From CAVOJY01 sp963696405 (lineage in GTDB: Bacteria; Chloroflexota; Limnocylindria; Limnocylindrales; CSP1-4): a DNA stretch of 64,000 nt. Under the pieces are notes generated by a model that saw nothing but the letters and a program-made list of their open reading frames with translations, did no database searches and was not told where the DNA came from. The DNA lies in NCBI GenBank assembly GCA_963696405.1, contig CAVOJY010000005.1, forward strand, positions 496,001 to 560,000, given 5' to 3'. The translations under genes and the position numbers were made by a program. Positions 45,049 to 53,852 of this stretch are shown here, piece by piece (within the stretch, counting starts at the first letter, position 1; each line of letters opens with the position of its first letter).

Positions 45049-47474
45049 CCGAGGCCGCCTTCCATCTCCAGGCGGACCAGCCGGTTGAACTCGATCGCGT
45101 ACTCCATCGGCAGTTCCTTGGTGAACACCTCGAGGAAACCCTGGACGACCATGTTCTGCGCCTCGTTCTCGGTCAGGCCGCGGCTCTGCAGGTAGAAAAT
45201 CTGGTCGGCGCTGATCTTCCCGACGGTGGCCTCGTGGGTCATTGTCGTGTCGTCTTCCTGGACGTCGATGTACGGGTACGTGTCGCTGCGGCTCTCGTCG
45301 TCGAGCATGAGCGCGTCACAGCGGACGCTGGCCACGACGCCGGTGGCCCCCGGGGCGATGCGGAGTGACCCGCGGTAGGTGGCCCGGCCGCCGTCCTTCG
45401 ACACCGACTTCGACACGATCCGGCTCTTCGTGTCCGGGGCAAGGTGGATGGCCTTCGCGCCGGTGTCCTGGTGCTGCCCCCTGCCCGCCACGGCGACCGA
45501 GATGATGTCCGCCGTTGCCCCCCGGCCCCGCAAGTAGATGCTCGGGTACTTCATAGTCTTCTGGCTGTTGTGCACGAAGACGCCGTTGGCGATGAAGTTG
45601 GCGGTCCCCTCCACCTCGATGTCGTAGTTCGGAAGCTCGCCCACGTACCGCATGTCCGAGACTGGGACGAAGTGCACGGGCCCATCCAGCCTCTCGTCCG
45701 AGAAATACAGGAAGTAGTGGCGGTACTCCTTCTCCTCGATGCCCAGGGGCTTCTTCTCTCGTCTGCTCCAAGTCGCGATCTTCGTCGGGTTCAAGCCGGC
45801 GAGGATCGCAAGGTGGCGGACCTGCTCGAGCAACTCCCGGCTCGCGCTCGTGATGGACACGTTCCGGTGGCCGGGGCGGATGTGCCCGTCGGCGGCAATG
45901 TACCCGTCGATGAACGCGCGCTTCTGGCTGTGTGGGAGCGTGTAGACCCAGTGCGGCACGCGCTTGGTGTGGGCATCGCCGGCGAAACCCGCCTCCCGCA
46001 GCCAGTCCACCCACCCCCCGGACGCGGCTCGCAGCTGGACGCCACGGTGCCGGGCCAGCTCCTGGCCGAACAAGCCGCGCGCGAGATCGACCACGCGCTC
46101 GGATGCGCGGTCGCTCTCCGGTACCGCGATGATCACCCGGTTCGGCCCGTCGAAGTAGCCGTCGCCGACGAAGAAGCCAAGGAACCAGAGCAAGTCGTCG
46201 GTGCTCTCGCTCGGCGCATGGAACGGGCGACGGAGCCGCGCCCGTGGTGGCACCGGCGCGAAGATGTGCGGCTTCCCATCGTCGGGCAGCTGCCCCGCGA
46301 CGGCAACCTCGTCGCCCACGACGATCGACGCAACCGGAAGCCAGCCCAGCCACCGTGACCGACCCTGCTTCCGAGCGACCAGGAACGGGTGGTTCGGCGT
46401 GGCGCGCACGTGACGGTGGTTCTGGAGCACCACGTCGAAGACCGGCGCCGGCGGGTTCTCTCGCTTGTCAACCACTCGGCTGCGGGTGATGTCGAAATCG
46501 GTCGTCAGCGAGTAGACGTGGTCGCCGGGCTCGATGCGGGAGATCGGCGCGAGGTCGCTGTTCCGGGCGACCATGGTGTCGGCCGTGAGGCACCCCGTGT
46601 TGGCGTCGATCCATTCGACGGTGGCGTTCTCGTAAGCATGGGCGCGCTTGGTCACGAGGTTGTACACATCATTCGACCAGTTCTGGATGGTCGTGTAGCG
46701 CACCTTGGAGCCGGCCAGCGCGATGACCTCGACCACCGCGGCGTGGAGAGAATCGGTGGCGTAAATCGGCGCAGTACAGCCTTCAATGTAATGGACCTTG
46801 GCGCCCTCGTCGACGACGATGAGGGTGCGCTCGAACTGGCCGGTGTTCTCGCCGTTGATGCGGAAGTACGCCTGGAGCGGGAGCGGCACTTCCACGCCCT
46901 TCGGGACATAGACGAACGACCCGCCCGACCAGGCGGCTGCGTTGAGGGCGGCGAACTTGTTGTCCTCCGGCGGGACGATGGTGCCGAAGTACTTCCGGAA
47001 GATCTCCGGGTACTCCTTCAGGCCCTGGTCGGTCCCCATGAAGACCACGCCGATCTTCGTCAGCTCCTCGCGGACCGAGTGGTAGACAACCTCGGAGTCG
47101 TACTGGGCCCCCACGCCGGCAAGGAACTTGCGCTCGGCCTCCGGGATGCCGAGCTTCTCGAACGTCTGCTTGATCTGCTCCGGGACGTCGTCCCAGGACT
47201 TCTCCTCGCGCTCGGAGGGCTTCCGGTAGAAGACGATGCGATCGAAGTCGATCCGGGACAGGTCGGCGCCCCAGGACGGCATCGGGCGCGAAACGAAGTG
47301 ATCGTAGGCGCGGAGCCGGAACTGGAGCATCCAGTCGGGCTCATCCTTGAACCCGCTGATCTCCGCGACGGTCTCGCGCGTGAGGCCGCGCTTCGTTTCC
47401 TTCAGGTACGCGATGTCGTCCTTGAAGTCGAACTGCGAGCGGTTGTCCGGAGCGATCTCGCGGGTGGCAGTCAT
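45045..47474 (-). CDS. sufB: Fe-S cluster assembly protein SufB with an intein
   Basis: The precursor is 809 residues; after splicing the mature SufB would be 467, the normal length. SufB is the scaffold on which Fe-S clusters form. N-extein motifs include WSGGSFVYVPKGVEVPLPLQ and VHYIEGCTAPIY. The C-extein holds SQKTMKYPSIYLRGRGA, RCDALMLDDESRSDTYP and HEATVGKISADQIFYLQSRG. The intein interrupts the segment EWIDANTG/SQKTMKYP, a conserved site. The start MTATREIAPDN at 47474 follows a GGAG site. A strong promoter lies at 47531-47559. sufD follows in overlap. Confidence 0.95.
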   Translation of the reverse strand: MTATREIAPDNRSQFDFKDDIAYLKETKRGLTRETVAEISGFKDEPDWMLQFRLRAYDHFVSRPMPSWGADLSRIDFDRIVFYRKPSEREEKSWDDVPEQIKQTFEKLGIPEAERKFLAGVGAQYDSEVVYHSVREELTKIGVVFMGTDQGLKEYPEIFRKYFGTIVPPEDNKFAALNAAAWSGGSFVYVPKGVEVPLPLQAYFRINGENTGQFERTLIVVDEGAKVHYIEGCTAPIYATDSLHAAVVEVIALAGSKVRYTTIQNWSNDVYNLVTKRAHAYENATVEWIDANTGCLTADTMVARNSDLAPISRIEPGDHVYSLTTDFDITRSRVVDKRENPPAPVFDVVLQNHRHVRATPNHPFLVARKQGRSRWLGWLPVASIVVGDEVAVAGQLPDDGKPHIFAPVPPRARLRRPFHAPSESTDDLLWFLGFFVGDGYFDGPNRVIIAVPESDRASERVVDLARGLFGQELARHRGVQLRAASGGWVDWLREAGFAGDAHTKRVPHWVYTLPHSQKRAFIDGYIAADGHIRPGHRNVSITSASRELLEQVRHLAILAGLNPTKIATWSRREKKPLGIEEKEYRHYFLYFSDERLDGPVHFVPVSDMRYVGELPNYDIEVEGTANFIANGVFVHNSQKTMKYPSIYLRGRGATADIISVAVAGRGQHQDTGAKAIHLAPDTKSRIVSKSVSKDGGRATYRGSLRIAPGATGVVASVRCDALMLDDESRSDTYPYIDVQEDDTTMTHEATVGKISADQIFYLQSRGLTENEAQNMVVQGFLEVFTKELPMEYAIEFNRLVRLEMEGGLG
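45567..46592 (-). mobile_element. LAGLIDADG-type intein in SufB (342 residues)
   Basis: A protein-splicing element in frame. It begins with Cys (CLTADTMVARN, block A) and ends HN before Ser+1 (NGVFVHN/S). Block B is RATPNHPFLVA with the TxxH motif; the last blocks are NYDIEVEGTANFIANGVFV. The two dodecapeptides of a homing endonuclease are LLWFLGFFVGDGYF and FIDGYIAADGHI, both keeping the acidic residue (GDG, ADG). Splicing and homing therefore both look intact, and the gene has no frameshift. Suf inteins at this site are known in actinobacteria and others; acquisition by transfer is likely. Confidence 0.94.
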
Positions 47475-47530
47475 GGTGTCTCCAGGGGGCATCAGCCCCA
47501 GGGTGGCCCGGCAGGCTAATCCTGAGTGAT

Positions 47531-47559
47531 ATTATCGGAATTCCGCCCGTCCCCGTCAA
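47531..47559 (-). promoter_or_regulatory. Sigma-70-type promoter of sufBD
   Basis: On the minus strand TTGACG (47559-47554) and GATAAT (47536-47531) are 17 bp apart, close to consensus. The spacer carries GAATTC. The transcript would start near 47525, about 50 bases before the sufB ATG. It lies in a 650-bp gene-free interval (47475-48125) between divergent genes; the rest shows no credible gene. Confidence 0.65.
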
Positions 47560-48125
47560 CCCGGGCCGCCGGAGCGCCGGTTCGTGCCGGATTGGCACCG
47601 GCTGTCCAACCGCGGCGGTGCCCGGCTGACCGGCTTTGCGTGGAACGCACCACCGTGACGGGTCGCGTGGTGCGGCCCCGTGCAGACCCCGCCGCGTCGT
47701 CAAGGGCTTGCCTCCCACGCACGAGAACGACCCCGAACGGCGCCGGATGGCTCCGTCTGTGCGCCGGGGGCCCAGCCATGACCGGGGACGGCGCCAGGTG
47801 GCCGGTCAACTCCGCCAGCTGGTCGCGGTCGTGCGCCTCGGGCAAACCCGGCCGCCGGACGCGAAGGAAAGACGACTGACTCACAGACCGGCGGCCGACC
47901 AGCGGAAGCAAAGCTCGCCAGACCCGCACCGCGGCAGTACACCCGCGGTCGAGCGCGGCGGCAACCAGCACCGCCATCCGGCACCGACTACGTGAAGCGG
48001 CCGAGCAGGTTGGTGCGCGCCCCGTGCTCTCTTGACGCCACGACCGGCGGTGCTAGCGTTGTGCCGAGACGTGCGCCGGGCCTCGGTGCAGTCCGGGGGG
48101 CGCACTGGCGCGTCGGAGGGGAGCC

Positions 48126-49931
48126 ATGCGTCGCTTCGTCACAACCGCCGTTGGCGTCGTCGTGATGGTCATCAGCCTTGGTGTCGTGCTGGACGCCGTC
48201 CCCCCGCCGGTCACGGCGGCGGGGGATGCCTCCGCAGTGATGCCGTTCGTCGCCAGCGTGGGCGATCCAGCTGGCAAGAACGACTTCTACCAGCCGGGGG
48301 GCGTCGCCACCGACGGCACATACGTCTACGTCGTGGATACCTTCAACTACAGGATCGTGAAGCGACGGGCCTCGAACCTCGCGTTCGTCGCTGCGATCGG
48401 CAGCTTTGGCAGCGGCAACGATCAGTTCCGCACGTTCTATGGGATCGCGACCGACGGCACCTATGTCTACGTCGCCGACTGGGGCAACAACCGCATCGTG
48501 AAGCGGAAGGCGTCCAACCTCGCCTACGTCTCACAGGTCGGTACGCGGGGCAGCGGCAACAATCAGTTCGTTCATCCGCGCGGGATCGCGGTCGCCGGCG
48601 GCTTTGTCTACGTCGCCGACACCGGCAACAATCGCATCGTGAAGCGGAAGGCGTCCAACCTGGCCTTCGTGGCAAAGGTCGGGACGGAGGGGAAGGGGAA
48701 GGGCCAGTTCGAGCTTCCCCAGGGCGTGGCAGCCGACGGCACCCACGTGTTCGTCGCCGACACGCAGAACAACCGGATCGTGAAGCTGAAGGCGTCCAGC
48801 CTCGCGGTTGTCACGCAGGTCGGAACGAAGGGCTCCGGGACGAACCAGTTTGCCGCGCCCGGCGGTATCGCGAGCGACGGCACGTACATCTACGTCGCCG
48901 ACACCGACAACAGCCGCATCGTCAAGCGAAAGGCCTCGAATCTTGCCTACGTATCGAAGATCGGGGCCCTGGGTTCGGGGAACAACCAGTTCAGGTCCCC
49001 GTCCTCGGTGGCTGTGAAGGGCACTGCGCTCTTCGTCGCCGACACCTACAACAACCGGATCGTCAAACGCAAGGCCGTCACCCTGGTCTACGAGAGGAAG
49101 ATCGGCAGCCAGTCGTTCGCCGGCGTCAACCAGTTCGCGTTGCCGACCCAGGTCGCCGCCGACGGCACGAACTTCTACGTGGCGGACGCCGCCAACCACC
49201 GAATCCAGAAGCGCCTGATTGCCGATCTCACGCACGTCGCCCAGTGGGGCACCCAGGGCGACGATGTCGACCAGTTCAACAACCCCAACGGTGTCGCCGT
49301 CTGTGGCGCCGACCTCTACGTGGTGGACACCGACAACAGCAGGATCATGAAGCGCAAGGCCTCTGACCTCGGCTACGTCGCGCAGATCGGTAGTGCCGGC
49401 TCGGGGAACGACCAGTTCTCCTCGCCCTCGCACGTCGCGTGCGACGGTACCTACTTGTACATCACCGACTCCGGTAACAACCGGATCGTGAAGCGCAGGG
49501 CGTCAGACCTGGGCTACGTCGCACAGATCGGTGCCGAAGGCACGGGGAACGACCAGTTCATCTACCCGATCGGTGTCGCCACCGACGGGACGTACATCTT
49601 CGTGGCGGACTCCGGTAACAACCGGATCGTGAAGCGCAGGGCCTCAGACCTGGGCTACGTCACGCAGATCGGTGCCGAGGGCACAGGGAACGACCAGTTC
49701 AGCTTCCCGATCGCGGTCGCCACCGATGGCACGAGCCTGTGGGTCACCGACACCGGCAACGGTCGGATCGTCAGGCGCAATGCGTCGGACCTGGCGTACG
49801 TCTCACAGGTCGGCTCGCAGGGGAACGGCCCCGACCAGTTCGTCAACCCGGGCGGCGTCGCGGTCAGCGGGTCCATCATCCTCGTTGCCGACTCGTACAA
49901 CCACCGCATCGTCAAGCGGGGCGCCCAGTAG
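48126..49931 (+). CDS. Secreted NHL-repeat beta-propeller protein (12 blades)
   Basis: A 601-residue protein with an N-terminal signal sequence (RRFVTTAVGVVVMVISLGVV) and then twelve NHL-type repeats of about 47 residues. The repeat is FVADTxNNRIVKRKASNLAY with GSGNDQF before the next blade. Twelve blades suggest two six-bladed propellers. A GGAGGGGAG site precedes the ATG at 48126. NHL propellers bind protein or carbohydrate; here the domain is extracellular and has no attached enzyme. Blades 10 and 11 are nearly identical at DNA level (about 49500-49700), implying recent duplication. Function unknown. Confidence 0.85.
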   Translation: MRRFVTTAVGVVVMVISLGVVLDAVPPPVTAAGDASAVMPFVASVGDPAGKNDFYQPGGVATDGTYVYVVDTFNYRIVKRRASNLAFVAAIGSFGSGNDQFRTFYGIATDGTYVYVADWGNNRIVKRKASNLAYVSQVGTRGSGNNQFVHPRGIAVAGGFVYVADTGNNRIVKRKASNLAFVAKVGTEGKGKGQFELPQGVAADGTHVFVADTQNNRIVKLKASSLAVVTQVGTKGSGTNQFAAPGGIASDGTYIYVADTDNSRIVKRKASNLAYVSKIGALGSGNNQFRSPSSVAVKGTALFVADTYNNRIVKRKAVTLVYERKIGSQSFAGVNQFALPTQVAADGTNFYVADAANHRIQKRLIADLTHVAQWGTQGDDVDQFNNPNGVAVCGADLYVVDTDNSRIMKRKASDLGYVAQIGSAGSGNDQFSSPSHVACDGTYLYITDSGNNRIVKRRASDLGYVAQIGAEGTGNDQFIYPIGVATDGTYIFVADSGNNRIVKRRASDLGYVTQIGAEGTGNDQFSFPIAVATDGTSLWVTDTGNGRIVRRNASDLAYVSQVGSQGNGPDQFVNPGGVAVSGSIILVADSYNHRIVKRGAQ

Positions 49932-49957
49932 GCCTCGCGTTCTTGCCGCGTGCCCCG

Positions 49958-50390
49958 TCACGGCACGGCAGCGTTAGACGCTCCCTTGAAGGGAGCCTCG
50001 AAGGGAGCCTCGATCCGCTGCACCTCCTCGGCCGGCAGCAGTCGCTCGACGAGGGCGCGGAGCAGGGCCGTCTGCCGAATGAGCTCGGCATCCTGGGCAT
50101 CGAGGTGCCGCATGGTCGCCTCGGCATCGGCGAACGTCTTCTGGGTCGTCCGGAACTCCTCCTCCGCCCGTGCCTCGGCGTGTTTCCCCTGGAGGTTCTG
50201 GCCGACCATGATCAGGGGCATGAGTAGCAACTGGACGATGTTGCCGAGGAAGAGGAGGAAGATGAAGGGAAACGGATCGAAGGCGCCGTTCCCGGCCGCC
50301 ACCTGGATGAGCATCCAGCCGACCATGAACGCGGCGCAGGAAGTAGACCGCGTACATCGTGCCGATCGCCGCGGTGGGCCTTTGCAGCAC
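49958..50390 (-). pseudogene. DUF1003-family membrane protein, frameshifted
   Basis: The main segment (FMVGWMLIQVAAGNGAFDPF, LLFLGNIVQLLLMPLIMVGQ, then a charged helix with EEEFRTTQKTFADAEATM) fits the DUF1003 family of two-helix inner-membrane proteins of unknown role. The N-terminal part of the first helix (VLQRPTAAIGTMYAVYF) is in another frame, joining near 50340-50345. An exact start is unresolved; I use a GTG at 50390. A short repeat (GAAGGGAGCCTC twice) encodes part of the tail. It converges with the NHL gene. Confidence 0.65.
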
Positions 50391-50602
50391 GACCTTAACG
50401 CGATCATCACCGTCCCGTGGTTGAGGTTGCCGGCGCCGCGCTGTCCAATGGCACGGGTGCTGTCGCGGTGCCGCCGCGAGGAGGAGACGCGTGCACGCCG
50501 CAAGGCGCGTCGCGGGTGAGCTGCGCGCGGCAGCACCCCTTCGGTCAGGCTGGGGCCACCAAGGCGGTCCGGGCGCGAGACCTGCGACAATGACGGGACT
50601 CG

Positions 50603-53347
50603 ATGAGAACCCCCATCGGGGCAGCCGCATCCTCCGGCGCCTCGCCCCCCGGTCTGGCCGACGAGCCCTGGCGCCTTGATGGCGCCGCGGTTGTGCGCGC
50701 GCTCAACTCCCATCCCGTCGCCGGCCTGGCCGCCGAGGAGGCCGAGCGTCGGCTGGGCGAGTTCGGCCCGAATGAGCTGACCGAGCGCGCGACGCGGCCG
50801 GTCTGGATGGTGCTCCTCGAGCAGTTCACGAACGCGATGGTCGTCGTCCTCATCGCGGCCGCCGTTGTGACCGCTCTTATCGGCGACGTCAAGGACACGG
50901 TCGTCATCCTGGCGATTGTCTTCCTCAACGCCGGCATCGGCTTCGTGCAGGAGTACCGGGCTGAGAAAGCCATCGAAGCGCTCAAGCAGATGACCAGCCC
51001 GAGCGTCCGGGTCGTGCGCGGCGGAGAGGTGACGTCCATTCCGGCTTCGCGACTCGTGCCGGGCGATCTCGTGCGGCTGGAGGGCGGCGACATCGTGGGC
51101 GCCGACCTGAGGCTCCTCGAGGTCCATGCCCTGGAAATCAACGAGGCGATGCTCACCGGCGAGTCCGAGGCGGCCGAGAAGACCGCCGACCCACTCCCCG
51201 ATGTGCCCGCCGGCCTCCCAGCCGACCAGCGCAACACCGCCTTCAGCGGTACTGCCGTGACCCGCGGTCGGGGCGCGGGCGTTGTGGTGGCCACCGGGAT
51301 GGCCACCGCTCTCGGTCGCGTGGCCGATCTCCTTCAGACTCAGCAGGGCGGCCCGACGCCCCTTCAGAGACGCCTGTCCGCACTTGCCCGGGTTCTGGCG
51401 CTTGCGGCCTTCATCGTCTGCGGGATCGTGTTCGCGGCCGGCATCGCCCGCGGCGAGGCGCTCGACGTCATGTTCCTGACCGCGGTGAGTCTGGCCGTGG
51501 CGGCCATCCCTGAAGGGCTCCCCGCCATCGTGACGGTCGCCCTGGCCCTCGGGGCACGCCGGCTGGCGCAGCGGCGTGCGCTGGTGCGCAAGCTCCCCGC
51601 CGTCGAGACCCTGGGCTCGGTGACCGTCATCTGCACGGACAAGACCGGCACGCTCACGGAGAACCGCATGCTCGTCGAGCGCGCATGGACCCGCCGGGGC
51701 GAGTACAGCGTCGGTGGCGACGGTTACACGCCCGAGGGAGTGGTCGAGCCGAGCCCGGCAGGGGACGAGGACCTGGCCCGCCTGGCACGGGTGGCCGTTC
51801 TCTGCAATGACGCCACACTGCGCGCGCCCGAGACCGTCCCCGGCGTGTGGACCATCGTCGGCGACCCCACCGAGGCCGCTCTCCTCGCTCTCGCCGGGAA
51901 GCTTGCGGTGCAGCGCGCCGCCGAGATGGAGCGGTACCCGCGCTTGGCGGAACTGGGCTTCGACAGCGAGCGCCGCCGGATGACGACCTTCCACGTCGAC
52001 GGCAACGGTGGCAGCAGGGCCAATGGCGGCGGCAACAGCGCCGATGGCGGCCCCGTCCGCATCGCCACCAAGGGGGCTCTCGAGGCGATCCTTCCCTTGC
52101 TGGCGCCGGGCGAGGTCGGGGAGATCGGCCCGGCACGAGCGGCCGCCGACAGCTTCGCCGCCCAGGGTTACCGCGTGCTCGCCCTGGCCGAGGGCACCGT
52201 GGCGGCCCTCCCTGCAGACCTGGAGGATGCGGAACGTGGTCTCCGCCTCGTCGGCCTTGTGGGGATGGCCGACCCGCCCCGATCCGAATCGGCGCCGGCC
52301 ATCGCAACCTGCCGCCAGGCCGGCATCACCCCGGTCATGGTGACCGGCGATCACCCGCTCACTGGGAAGGCGATCGCGGAGCGCATCGGCATCCTCACCC
52401 CGGGGTCGAGGGTGCTTTCCGGTGCCGAGCTGGAGCGGATGGACGACCCGACGTTCGACCGCGTGGTCGCGGACATCGCCGTCTACGCCCGCACCAGCCC
52501 CGAGCAGAAGTTGCGCATCGTGGACGCCTGGCGCCGGAGCGGCGGCGTGGTGGCCATGACCGGCGACGGGGTAAACGACGCGCCCGCGCTCAACCGGGCC
52601 GAGATCGGCGTGGCCATGGGGATCACCGGGACCGAGGTGAGCAAGGAAGCGTCCGACATGATCCTGGCGGACGACAACTTCGCGACGATCGTGGCAGCGG
52701 TGGAGGAGGGTCGCCGGATCTACGACAACATCCGGCGGGTCGTGCGCTACCTCCTGACCACCAACTCCGCCGAGGTCTGGGTCATGTTCCTCGCCCCATT
52801 CTTCGGCCTGCCCCTTCCGCTACTGGCCATCCAGATCCTCTGGATCAACCTCGTCACCGACGGCGCGCCCGCGCTCGCCCTCGGTGTGGAGCCTGCCGAA
52901 CCAGACACCATGCGCCGGCCGCCCCGCCGTCCTACCGAGTCCATCTTCGCCGGCGGTCTCTGGCAGCAGGCGCTGGTGGTGGGGCTCCTGATGGCCGGTG
53001 TCACGCTGGTCGTGCAGGGCATCGCCATCTCGAACGGCTGGCCGTGGCAGACCATGGTCTTCACCACGCTGGCCTTTCTTCAGCTGGGGAACGCAATGGC
53101 CATCCGCTCGGAACGGCAGAGCATCCTCCAGCTCGGGTGGCGTTCGAACATGCCGCTGGTCCTCGCCGTCGTCGGCGCCGCCCTCGTCCAGATGGCTCTC
53201 ATCTACGTTCCGTTCCTGCAGCCGGTATTTGTGACCGAGCCGCTCGATCCCCTCCAGCTGGGCGTGGTGCTGGTCGCGTCGATCACCGGTTTCGTCGCGG
53301 TCGAGCTGGACAAGCTGCTCCGCCGCCGGACCTCGCCCGCGCGGTAG
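50603..53347 (+). CDS. Cation-transporting P2-type ATPase (calcium type)
   Basis: A 914-residue P-type ATPase with about ten helices, lacking HMA domains. Motifs: LTGESEAAEK, DKTGTLTENRM (phosphorylated Asp), TGDHPLTGKAIAERIG, GDGVNDAPALNRAEIGVAMG and the C-terminal helices around LLAIQILWINLVTDGAPALALG. The helix-4 segment VAAIPEGLPAIVTVALALG and WINLVTDG fit the SERCA/PMCA-type calcium subfamily. Mg2+ or Na+/K+ export are less likely alternatives. The ATG at 50603 has a GGGAC site. No regulator is apparent nearby. Confidence 0.88.
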   Translation: MRTPIGAAASSGASPPGLADEPWRLDGAAVVRALNSHPVAGLAAEEAERRLGEFGPNELTERATRPVWMVLLEQFTNAMVVVLIAAAVVTALIGDVKDTVVILAIVFLNAGIGFVQEYRAEKAIEALKQMTSPSVRVVRGGEVTSIPASRLVPGDLVRLEGGDIVGADLRLLEVHALEINEAMLTGESEAAEKTADPLPDVPAGLPADQRNTAFSGTAVTRGRGAGVVVATGMATALGRVADLLQTQQGGPTPLQRRLSALARVLALAAFIVCGIVFAAGIARGEALDVMFLTAVSLAVAAIPEGLPAIVTVALALGARRLAQRRALVRKLPAVETLGSVTVICTDKTGTLTENRMLVERAWTRRGEYSVGGDGYTPEGVVEPSPAGDEDLARLARVAVLCNDATLRAPETVPGVWTIVGDPTEAALLALAGKLAVQRAAEMERYPRLAELGFDSERRRMTTFHVDGNGGSRANGGGNSADGGPVRIATKGALEAILPLLAPGEVGEIGPARAAADSFAAQGYRVLALAEGTVAALPADLEDAERGLRLVGLVGMADPPRSESAPAIATCRQAGITPVMVTGDHPLTGKAIAERIGILTPGSRVLSGAELERMDDPTFDRVVADIAVYARTSPEQKLRIVDAWRRSGGVVAMTGDGVNDAPALNRAEIGVAMGITGTEVSKEASDMILADDNFATIVAAVEEGRRIYDNIRRVVRYLLTTNSAEVWVMFLAPFFGLPLPLLAIQILWINLVTDGAPALALGVEPAEPDTMRRPPRRPTESIFAGGLWQQALVVGLLMAGVTLVVQGIAISNGWPWQTMVFTTLAFLQLGNAMAIRSERQSILQLGWRSNMPLVLAVVGAALVQMALIYVPFLQPVFVTEPLDPLQLGVVLVASITGFVAVELDKLLRRRTSPAR

Positions 53348-53852
53348 GCGCGGGCCCGGGCCACCAGGCGGCCGGTTCGGCTCCCGACACGGGCTCGGTC
53401 GGAGCCACGGGTCGCCGCTCCGGGACGTGCAGAGAGCGGACGGCGGATTCCAAGGCATCGCGAACGTCAAGGGGCTGCCGACCCCAGGTAAGCACCGACA
53501 CGAGCACGATCGAGAGGAACGACGCCGGGACGCTGATGATCGCGAGCTGATCGAAGGTCCACAGCCCCGCCAGCTTGCCGACGACGACCACGGCGGCGAT
53601 CGTCCCACCCACCATGACACCCGCAAGGGCGCCCTGTTCGGTCATCCTGCGCCACCAGATCCCGAGCGTCAGCAGCGGGAAGAACGTGCTTGCCGCCACG
53701 GCGAAGGCGAGGCCCACCATCCACGCGATGTTCACGCCGCGGAACCCCAACCCGGCGGCGATGGCGAGGACGCCGAACCCGATGACGGCGGCTTTCGCCA
53801 CCAGGATCTTCTGGCGGTCGCTCGCCTGTGTGACTGCCGCCGATGCGATCGT
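53283..53852 (-). pseudogene. C-terminal remnant of a sodium:solute (acetate-type) symporter
   Basis: About 190 codons of an SSS-family symporter: AKAAVIGFGVLAIAAGLGFR, VNIAWMVGLAFAVAAST, TFFPLLTLGIWWRRMTEQGA and later helices, as in ActP. The N-terminal two-thirds (about 350 residues) is missing. The frame begins immediately after, and in the same frame as, the nhaP stop codon, with no start of its own (IASAAVTQASDRQKILVAK). A deletion or recombination that joined two genes fits best. Its 3' end overlaps the ATPase gene. Confidence 0.8.

Noticed and set aside
49958..52354. 798-codon minus-strand frame including the DUF1003 segment
   Set aside because: Only the last part is real; the rest is antisense to the P2-type ATPase gene and has shadow composition.
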